From assembly GCF_032341175.1 (NCBI RefSeq), contig NZ_CP135435.1, positions 3,348,001 to 3,412,000 of the forward strand: 64,000 bases of DNA, read 5' to 3'. Below the pieces are notes generated by a model. It saw only the letters and a program-made list of their open reading frames with translations, did no database searches and was not told where the DNA came from. This document shows positions 57,617-64,000 of the stretch, one piece after another. The stretch's first letter is position 1. The number at the start of each line of letters is the position of its first letter. The position numbers and the translations under genes were made by a program. This DNA is from Bacillus sp. DTU_2020_1000418_1_SI_GHA_SEK_038 (GTDB lineage: Bacteria; Bacillota; Bacilli; Bacillales; Cytobacillaceae).

Positions 57617-59224
57617 TTATTTGTTCGATGAATCAAAGACAATTTTTCCGCCAATTATCGTTTTTGAAACTGTTATATGAGGTATAGAATGTAAGTCAAT
57701 ATTAAAAATATCCTCTTTAAAAATAGTAAAATCAGCTAAAAACCCCTCTTTAATTAATCCTCTATCATTTTCGTGACAAGCAGCATAGGCACTTCCCTTC
57801 GTGAAAAGACTAACAGCCTCGAAAACAGATAGTGCTTCCTCTGGAAAATAAACCGTTTTTTCCGAATCATTGACGTTTGTCCTAGTAACTGCTGCATGAA
57901 TGCCTAAAAGGGGGCTTAATGGTTCGATTGGTGCATCTGATCCCCCAGCACACGAAAGACCTTCCTTTAATAACGTCCTCCAAGCATATAAAAATTTATC
58001 CTGTTTCTCGCCAACTCGATCCATCACCCATGGAAAATCAGAAGCAAGAAATCTAGGCTGAATATCTAAAATAAGCGGCAGCATTTTTGCACGGTTAATT
58101 AAATCCATCCGAAGTATTTGGGCATGTATGAGCCGATCACGTCCAACTCCTCTCAATGGGAACTTCTCTATGGCATTCAAAACCATTTCAAATGCTAAAT
58201 CACCGATCGCATGAACAGCTACTGGCAATTCATATTCTCTTGCCTTCTTAACAAGTTCATCTAATTGATCCTGTGAAAAGATTGCAACACCAGATGTGGA
58301 AGGATCATCAGCATACGGATGACTTAGCAATGCTGTACTGCTGCCTAATGATCCATCAGCAAAGATCTTCATTGCTCCAAATTCAATCCATTCACTACCG
58401 CTCAGAAAGCTTTCTCCAGCCTCCTTCATATCATCTACAACGAGGTGATGAACTAAAAGATGAGCCCGAAAAGGATAGCCTTCTTCCTCAATAACATCCT
58501 TAAAGGCTTGTAATGTCCTCTCATACCCGCCAAAATAGCTTAGATCCTCTGTATGTACACCTGTTAATCCTAATTTGTAGGCACTTTGAATAGCCCTGCG
58601 AATGTAGCTTTTTAGATTGGCAGCAGATACTTCTGGGAGCACACGATATAACAATTCTTGAGCCTCTTCCTTTAGCAAGCCGTTAAGCCTTCCGTTTTCA
58701 TCCCTTCCTATCACCCCTCCTTCCGGATTAGCTGTATTTTCATTGATATTTGCGGCTTCGAGTGCTTTAGAATTTGCGACAAGTGCATGTCTGCAAACCC
58801 TCTTAAGAAAGACGGGATGATCCGGAACAATTGTATCTAATTCGTATTTAAAGATGGGTGTAGCTCGAGGCCCCCATAGATTTTCATTCCAGCCATCACC
58901 GATAATCCATTCTCCTTTTTCAATTGTTGAGGAATATTGCTTTACTGCCTGCAGAGCTTCCTCTTTCGATTGACAATTTGTTAAGTCGAGCCGATTCAAC
59001 TTTTCTCCATATCCAATAAGATGCATATGGCTATCAACAAATCCAGGGAGCATCGTTTCACCATTTAAATGAATATTACTGTCTATTTCTTGGTGGAATC
59101 TCTCCTTCAAATCCGCAAAAGTCCCCACAGCAACGATGCGGTTTCCTTTCGTATAAAGGGCTTCCACCTTATGATTTTCCTCTAATAAAGAATAAATATT
59201 TCCACCGTACCAAAGTGTACCCAT
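57617..59224 (-). CDS. ytcJ: Amidohydrolase, YtcJ type
   Basis: A 535-residue amidohydrolase of the YtcJ/NfdA group, which hydrolyse formamide or other amide bonds. Metal ligands are visible in LPGFVDSHMHLIGYG (about 59-73), later His residues in AHLLVHHLV and VAVHAIGDLAF, and an Asp in AGGSDAPIEPLSPL. The C-terminal composite beta-sandwich ends the chain. True substrate unknown. It lies 78 bases downstream of the acyl-CoA synthetase gene, past that gene's terminator. Confidence 0.88.
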   Translation of the reverse strand: MGTLWYGGNIYSLLEENHKVEALYTKGNRIVAVGTFADLKERFHQEIDSNIHLNGETMLPGFVDSHMHLIGYGEKLNRLDLTNCQSKEEALQAVKQYSSTIEKGEWIIGDGWNENLWGPRATPIFKYELDTIVPDHPVFLKRVCRHALVANSKALEAANINENTANPEGGVIGRDENGRLNGLLKEEAQELLYRVLPEVSAANLKSYIRRAIQSAYKLGLTGVHTEDLSYFGGYERTLQAFKDVIEEEGYPFRAHLLVHHLVVDDMKEAGESFLSGSEWIEFGAMKIFADGSLGSSTALLSHPYADDPSTSGVAIFSQDQLDELVKKAREYELPVAVHAIGDLAFEMVLNAIEKFPLRGVGRDRLIHAQILRMDLINRAKMLPLILDIQPRFLASDFPWVMDRVGEKQDKFLYAWRTLLKEGLSCAGGSDAPIEPLSPLLGIHAAVTRTNVNDSEKTVYFPEEALSVFEAVSLFTKGSAYAACHENDRGLIKEGFLADFTIFKEDIFNIDLHSIPHITVSKTIIGGKIVFDSSNK

Positions 59225-59249
59225 GTTTCTGTTTACCTCCCTATTAAAA

Positions 59250-59273
59250 ATGCAGGCGGTATTTCGCCTGCAT
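59250..59273 (-). terminator. Terminator downstream of the acyl-CoA synthetase gene
   Basis: ATGCAGGCG / CGCCTGCAT perfect stem with a 6-base loop and TTTTTA on the minus strand. Confidence 0.88.
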
Positions 59274-59302
59274 GAATGATTGATCCCACTTAAATGTTGT
59301 GT

Positions 59303-60889
59303 TTATTTTTTCGCAGCTGCTTCCATTTCTTGCTTTCGAAGTTCAACCCGGCGGATCTTGCCAGATGTTGTTTTTGGAAGCTCAGCTAAAAACTCGATTT
59401 TACGAGGATATTTATATGGTGCTGTAAGGCTCTTCACATGCTCTTGAAGTGCTTTCACAATTTTTGAATCGTCTTCATTTATCCCATCCTGTAAAACAAC
59501 AAAGGCTTTGACAATATTTCCACGAACCTCATCGGGACTAGCAACGACCGCACACTCCTTCACAAAAGGATGTTTGACAAGGGCATCTTCGACCTCAAAT
59601 GGCCCAATTGTATAACCGGAACTAATGATGATATCATCTCCGCGGCCTTCAAACCAGAAATAGCCCTCTTCATCCTTCTTTGCTTTATCGCCGGTAATAT
59701 AATAATCTCCCCTTAACTGCATGGCGGTTCTTTCAGGATCTTTATAATAATTTTTAAATAGGGCTGGTGTTTCAATATGAACAGCGATATCTCCCACCTC
59801 GTTCACTCCGCAAGGTTCGCCGTTTTCATCGATAATTTCTACACTATTGCCTGGTATAGGTTTTCCCATAGAACCAGCCTTTAAATCCATTCCTTTTGTG
59901 ATTCCAACAAGCAATGTATTTTCTGTTTGGCCATAGCCATCACGAACGGCCACATTAAAGTGCCTCTTAAAGGTGTCAATCACTTCACTATTCAAAGGCT
60001 CTCCTGCTGAAACAGCACTTCTTAAGTTCGGGAGCTTGTATTCATGAATATTATCTACTTTTGCCATAATTCGATATTCTGTAGGCGTACAGCATAGAAC
60101 GTTCACATCACATTCCTGAAGGAGCTGCAAATATTTCTTTGCTTCAAATTTTCCATTGTAGACAAAGCCGGTTGCCCCAGAGCCTAGTACGGAAAGAAAT
60201 GGACTCCATATCCACTTTTGCCAGCCCGGACCTGCTGTTGCCCACACGTTATCACCTTCTTCAATACAAAGCCAGTTTGGTCCGGCCGCTCGCAGATGTG
60301 CATATGCCCAGCCATGAGTGTGTACAACGCCTTTTGGATTTCCTGTTGTCCCGGATGTATAGGAAAGAAACGCCATGTCTCCCTTACTTGTATCTGCCAA
60401 TGGCAGCTCGTCTGAAGCAGTTTCCATTTCCTTATTTAAATCGATCCACTGCTCTTTCGGATTTCCAATCACAAACTTCGGTAAATTCTCTATTTCCTCT
60501 ACCTGTTCAAATTGATCGACATATGGATAATAACTAACGATCCCCTTTACATCACCATGTGTAATTCGATATTGGAGGTCTTTTGTTCGAAGCATTTCAG
60601 AGCTAGGTATTACGACTAATCCCGCTTTTAAAGCTGCTATGTATACTTGATAGGCTTCAATCAGCCGAGGAACAATGATTAAAAGAACATCGCCTTTTGT
60701 AAGTCCATGCTGAAGGAAAACATTCCCGATTTTATTTGCATTTATAAGCAGTTCTTTATAAGTAACCTCTTTTTTCTCCCCAAGTTCATTTTCCCATTTT
60801 AACGCAAGCCTGTTAGTATTACTTGCGAATTGCTCTATTTCGGATACTAGATTGTACTTCTCAGGTGCTAATAAGTCTTCACGCTTCAT
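59303..60889 (-). CDS. ytcI: Acyl-CoA synthetase (YtcI/MbcS type)
   Basis: Activates a carboxylic acid to acyl-CoA with ATP. The 528-residue AMP-binding protein has the P-loop FLSYTSGTTGNPKGVVHTHG (about 171-190), the adenylate motif DGYGQTE, the hinge YITGDKAKKDEEGYFWFEGRGDDII, and the catalytic C-terminal Lys in PKTTSGKIRR. It belongs to the medium/short-chain (MACS-like) group; the exact acid is unknown. The ATG chosen lies 5 bases after GGAGGAG; a TTG codon just before it is also possible. Confidence 0.9.
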   Translation of the reverse strand: MKREDLLAPEKYNLVSEIEQFASNTNRLALKWENELGEKKEVTYKELLINANKIGNVFLQHGLTKGDVLLIIVPRLIEAYQVYIAALKAGLVVIPSSEMLRTKDLQYRITHGDVKGIVSYYPYVDQFEQVEEIENLPKFVIGNPKEQWIDLNKEMETASDELPLADTSKGDMAFLSYTSGTTGNPKGVVHTHGWAYAHLRAAGPNWLCIEEGDNVWATAGPGWQKWIWSPFLSVLGSGATGFVYNGKFEAKKYLQLLQECDVNVLCCTPTEYRIMAKVDNIHEYKLPNLRSAVSAGEPLNSEVIDTFKRHFNVAVRDGYGQTENTLLVGITKGMDLKAGSMGKPIPGNSVEIIDENGEPCGVNEVGDIAVHIETPALFKNYYKDPERTAMQLRGDYYITGDKAKKDEEGYFWFEGRGDDIIISSGYTIGPFEVEDALVKHPFVKECAVVASPDEVRGNIVKAFVVLQDGINEDDSKIVKALQEHVKSLTAPYKYPRKIEFLAELPKTTSGKIRRVELRKQEMEAAAKK

Positions 60890-61033
60890 CAAATCTCCTC
60901 CAATAGTCGGTCTAATCTAATACTTTGCTCAAGATGCTTCTTTAAAAATTATTATACTAAATTATTTTGGAATTTTGAAATTATTTAATACCTGCTTTAG
61001 GTTTTACCTAGACGGGCAGGGAAAAATAAAATA

Positions 61034-61059
61034 GGAGCAGGATGTATGTATCCTGCTCC
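61034..61059 (-). terminator. Terminator downstream of sspA
   Basis: GGAGCAGGAT / ATCCTGCTCC perfect 10-bp stem with a 6-base loop and T-rich continuation on the minus strand. Confidence 0.88.
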
Positions 61060-61086
61060 ATGTAGCCATATTATTTATTTTTTAGA

Positions 61087-61287
61087 TTATGATTGGAAAC
61101 CGCCTAATTGCTGTTCAGCCATTTGTACTAAACGCTTAGTGATTTCTCCTCCTACAGAACCGTTAGCGCGAGAAGTTGTATCTGCACCAAGGTTTACACC
61201 AAACTCGTTTGCAATTTCATACTTCATTTGGTCAAGAGCTTGTTGTACTCCAGGAACTAGAAGTTGGTTTGAACTGTTGTTTGCCAT
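61087..61287 (-). CDS. Small acid-soluble spore protein, alpha/beta type
   Basis: A DNA-binding SASP that saturates spore DNA and is degraded at germination. The 66-residue sequence has the GPR protease site YEIANEFGV (around residue 23-31) and the conserved second helix [22 protein letters not shown]. It equals B. subtilis sspA in position next to thiI, but SASP paralogues are alike, so the letter is by synteny only. GGAGGTGA stands before the ATG, and a sigma-G-like promoter upstream. Confidence 0.96.
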   Translation of the reverse strand: MANNSSNQLLVPGVQQALDQMKYEIANEFGVNLGADTTSRANGSVGGEITKRLVQMAEQQLGGFQS

Positions 61288-61312
61288 GTGACTTCACCTC
61301 CTTGTGAGTATA

Positions 61313-61340
61313 GAATGTGTAGAATCACATGGCCATATTC
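61313..61340 (-). promoter_or_regulatory. Candidate sigma-G promoter of the SASP gene
   Basis: GAATA and CATTCTA on the minus strand fit the sigma-G boxes GHATR and CATWHTR exactly, but the spacer is 16 bases rather than the usual 17-18. Confidence 0.45.
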
Positions 61341-61412
61341 AATTATTTATTTGGTAATTGTTACACCTTCTGGCAGATTAAGAGAGTCTTATCAGCCAAC
61401 GGTTATATTGCA

Positions 61413-62618
61413 TTAAAATAAATCTTCTAGCATTTCCTGCTTTAAAGATTCCGGTTTAATACGGATTGTTTCCGTATTTTCAACAGCCTTCCTAATAAAA
61501 GGCTCAAAATCTGTAAAGCTTTCATAGTGTTGGACCTTCTCACGTTTTGGTTTTGTTTTTGGAGAAGAAGGAACGAACACTGTACAGCAATCCTCGTAAG
61601 GCTGGTTTGATATTTCAAATGTATCAATCCCATTGGCAATATCAATAATTTCAGCCTTATCCATTGTAATTAACGGTCTAATGATCGGTGTGTTGGTTAC
61701 ATCATTTATAGCATACATACTTTCAAGTGTTTGGCTGGCAACCTGCCCAAGACTTTCTCCGGTAATGATAGCCAAGCCATTATTATTATTTCTTATTTCA
61801 TCTGTAATTCTTAGCATGAGTCTTCTTGTTGTAGTCATGGAATAATTCTCAGGGATCTGCTGTTGAATAAGCTGCTGAATTTCAGTAAACGGCACGATAT
61901 GAAGGACAACCTCACCGCTTATATTAGCCAGTTTTTCCGATAAATCCAAAACCTTTTGTTTCGCTCTCTCGCTCGTGAAAGGCGGACTATAGAAGTGTAC
62001 TGCTTCTAGCTCTATACCCCTTTTCATGGATAAAAACCCGGCTACAGGGCTGTCGATTCCACCTGACAGCATTAGCATGGCTTTTCCGCTAGAACCGATC
62101 GGAAGACCGCCAGCACCCGGTATCGTTTCACATGAAAGATAAACACCTTCATCCCTGATTTCAATTTGAAGATTGATATCCGGATTTTTTACATTGACCT
62201 TTAAATCCTCTACATTTTTTAAAAGATGGGTGCCAAATGTATGATTAACTTCATTTGTATCTTGAATAAAGGTTTTATCTGCTCTTTTTGTAGTAATTTT
62301 GAATGTTTTCCCTGGCTCGTAAATTTTCCGAAATAGCGACAGGGCTGCTACTTTCATTTTTTCTAAGTCTTTTTCCGTTTTTACCGCAGGGCTGAATGAT
62401 TGAATTCCAAACACATGCCTTAAACGCTCGATAATTTCTTCACCGTTTTCTCCATTTAATAACACGAACATTCTTTCTCTATTTGCTTCAATTTTTATTT
62501 TTTCAAAATTACGAAGAACCCTTTTAATATTTCTCCGTAATTGATCAATAAATAACTTTCTGTTTCTTCCTTTTGTTGATAATTCTCCATATCGAATAAG
62601 AATACGATCATAATTCAT
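61413..62618 (-). CDS. thiI: tRNA 4-thiouridine synthase ThiI
   Basis: Adenylates U8 of tRNA and transfers sulfur to form s4U; some homologues also act in thiamine synthesis. The 401-residue protein has a ferredoxin-like and THUMP region (1-165) and the PP-loop LMLSGGIDSPVAG (about 182-194), with the conserved Cys pair in YEDCCTVF. It lacks the rhodanese domain of E. coli ThiI, as in B. subtilis, so sulfur must come directly from the cysteine desulfurase encoded next to it. It starts one base after the nifZ stop codon. Confidence 0.95.
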   Translation of the reverse strand: MNYDRILIRYGELSTKGRNRKLFIDQLRRNIKRVLRNFEKIKIEANRERMFVLLNGENGEEIIERLRHVFGIQSFSPAVKTEKDLEKMKVAALSLFRKIYEPGKTFKITTKRADKTFIQDTNEVNHTFGTHLLKNVEDLKVNVKNPDINLQIEIRDEGVYLSCETIPGAGGLPIGSSGKAMLMLSGGIDSPVAGFLSMKRGIELEAVHFYSPPFTSERAKQKVLDLSEKLANISGEVVLHIVPFTEIQQLIQQQIPENYSMTTTRRLMLRITDEIRNNNNGLAIITGESLGQVASQTLESMYAINDVTNTPIIRPLITMDKAEIIDIANGIDTFEISNQPYEDCCTVFVPSSPKTKPKREKVQHYESFTDFEPFIRKAVENTETIRIKPESLKQEMLEDLF

Positions 62619-62619
62619 T

Positions 62620-63762
62620 TTAGTTCATTACCTTTCTTAGCCTAGCAACGGCTTCGTTTACTGCCTTCATAAATTGCTCTGCCTCATTAAGTGTATTATC
62701 ATAGGATAAGCTAATTCTAATAGCGCTCAACGCCTCTTCCTCAGGAATGCCCATGGCGATTAATGTCGTGCTTGCCTTTTGCCTTTTTGAAGAGCATGCA
62801 CTTGTAGATGAAACGTAAATATCCATTTCCTCCAGAGCATGAATGAACACTTCAGCCTTAAATCCTTTTATTGAAAAATTAATAATATGAGGAGCCGACT
62901 GGCAAATAGGGGTATGAATAGTAACCCCTTCTATCATTTCCAGTTTGTCTCTTAAAAACTCCTTAATTTTTACCATATTATTTATTTGCTCTGTTTGCTG
63001 TAAAAATGTTAGCCTAAGAGCCTTTGCCATCGCAACCATACCTGGAACATTTTCAGTGCCACTTCTAAGCCGCCATTCCTGTCCTCCGCCTGTAATTAAT
63101 GAAGAAATCTTTACCCCATTTCGTACAAACAGTGCTCCAGTCCCCTTTAGGCCATGAAATTTATGACCTGATATTGTGCATAAATCCACTCGGCTTTCAC
63201 GAATATTCAAAGGCACTTTCCCAATACCTTGAACAAAGTCGACATGAAAAAGGATTTTAGAATATTGCATGAGAAGCTGTCCGATTTCATGAATTGGCTG
63301 AATAGAGCCTATCTCGTTGTTTACGTGCATAACGGAAACTAATATGGTGTCATCGCAAATCGCTCTTTCAATATCCTCTACCTTTACAATCCCGTTTTGG
63401 TCAACAGGAATATAGGTGACCCGAAAGCCCAGGCTCTTTAATTGCTCTATGGATTCTTTTACTGAAGGATGTTCAATTTCGGTTGTTATTAAGTGCCGGC
63501 CCCTGCCTTTATGCATGAGAGCTGTCCCTTTTATCGCAATATTATTACTTTCAGTCCCCCCGGAAGTAAAGTATATTTCATTTTTTTGGACATCTAAAAG
63601 CTTGGCTATTTGTTCTCTTGCTTGGGAAAGCAGCTTCTCCGATTGAGCACCTAGCCCATGCAAAGAAGATGGATTGCCAAAGTACTCTGTGGAAACCTTT
63701 ATAAAGGAATCTAAAACCTCACTGTAAGGCTTAGTCGTTGAACTATTATCAAAGTAAATCAT
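62620..63762 (-). CDS. nifZ: Cysteine desulfurase (NifZ type, partner of ThiI)
   Basis: PLP enzyme supplying persulfide sulfur to ThiI. The 380-residue protein opens MIYFDNSSTTKP, has PLP-binding residues in HVNNEIGSIQP, Lys201 in SGHKFHGLKGTG as the aldimine lysine, and the catalytic Cys323 in SSTSACSSKRQ. The ATG follows GGGAGGAAAG and matches the family start; the open frame extends 39 codons upstream into hydrophobic non-homologous sequence. It is translated just ahead of thiI. Confidence 0.94.
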   Translation of the reverse strand: MIYFDNSSTTKPYSEVLDSFIKVSTEYFGNPSSLHGLGAQSEKLLSQAREQIAKLLDVQKNEIYFTSGGTESNNIAIKGTALMHKGRGRHLITTEIEHPSVKESIEQLKSLGFRVTYIPVDQNGIVKVEDIERAICDDTILVSVMHVNNEIGSIQPIHEIGQLLMQYSKILFHVDFVQGIGKVPLNIRESRVDLCTISGHKFHGLKGTGALFVRNGVKISSLITGGGQEWRLRSGTENVPGMVAMAKALRLTFLQQTEQINNMVKIKEFLRDKLEMIEGVTIHTPICQSAPHIINFSIKGFKAEVFIHALEEMDIYVSSTSACSSKRQKASTTLIAMGIPEEEALSAIRISLSYDNTLNEAEQFMKAVNEAVARLRKVMN

Positions 63763-64000
63763 TTTCTTTCCTCCCAATAATAAACGGATGGCAACTGTAA
63801 ATCTTAGCATAAATATGTGTGAATGAAAATGAATCTTTTCTATATTATCGCAAAAAATAAATATTACGTGTAAAAGCATTTTATGGTTGTGAATTTTTTT
63901 AAAAGGTTAAGATTGCTTATTACCCCAATATTGTGACTTCTTGTTGTTTCGACATTTTTTTTAAACCCTATGTTAATATGTAAATGTTTCAATAATTAGA
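63763..64000. other. Upstream region of nifZ to window end
   Basis: About 240 AT-rich bases without a credible gene. It should hold the nifZ promoter. In B. subtilis the next gene is ezrA; nothing of it is visible here. Confidence 0.4.

Overview
The window is chromosomal backbone of a low-GC, endospore-forming Firmicute of the family Bacillaceae. The gene order is that of the Bacillus subtilis ytb-yt region read through: nrdR, speH, gapB, coaE, ytaF, mutM, polA, phoR-phoP, mdh-icd-citZ, ytvI, fxsA, pyk, pfkA, accA-accD, ytsJ, dnaE, ytrHI, nrnA, ytpI, ytoI, ytkL, then argH-argG, moaB, ackA, ytxK, tpx, ytfJ-ytfI, yteJ, sppA, nadK, rarD, ytcJ, ytcI, sspA, thiI and nifZ. Sporulation genes (ytaF, ytvI, ytrH, ytrI, ytfJ, sspA) fit an endospore former. 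It is not B. subtilis itself: several genes interrupt that order (hflK-hflC, a MaoC-like gene, a FadR-type regulator, fruR-fruK-fruA-ptsH-ptsI, an S41-type peptidase). The species cannot be named from the sequence alone.

Layout. 1-5.1 kb: nucleotide-reduction regulator, polyamine synthesis, gluconeogenic GAPDH, CoA synthesis, base-excision repair. 5.2-12.8 kb: polA, an hflKC pair, and the PhoPR phosphate two-component system. 12.9-17.2 kb: MaoC-like protein and the TCA genes citZ-icd-mdh. 17.2-18.1 kb: a long AT-rich divergent gap. 18.1-26.6 kb: lower glycolysis (pfkA-pyk), acetyl-CoA carboxylase transferase subunits (accDA), a GntR/FadR-type regulator and malic enzyme, the last two groups each preceded by the same palindrome. 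26.9-36.6 kb: dnaE, sporulation and nucleotide-turnover genes, peptidase. 36.7-42.3 kb: fructose PTS operon carrying its own HPr and Enzyme I. 42.4-50.7 kb: small stress-type proteins, arginine synthesis, acetate kinase. 50.8-64 kb: peroxide defence, sporulation proteins, NAD kinase, fatty-acid or acyl-CoA synthetase, SASP, and tRNA thiolation (thiI-nifZ).

How it works together. Most genes serve central carbon flow: fructose uptake, glycolysis, TCA entry, malate-to-pyruvate conversion, malonyl-CoA formation and acetate overflow. Several control sites are readable directly: a perfect cre site inside the fruR promoter, CcpN-type sites at gapB, ARG boxes at argG, a sigma-E-like promoter at ytrHI, and a repeated FadR-type operator at ytsJ and accD.

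No transposase, phage gene, CRISPR array, tRNA or rRNA was found, and no defence-like or clearly new multi-gene system. The least explained content is non-coding: a dispersed hairpin-forming repeat family with five full or partial copies, and a separately folded element between hflC and polA.
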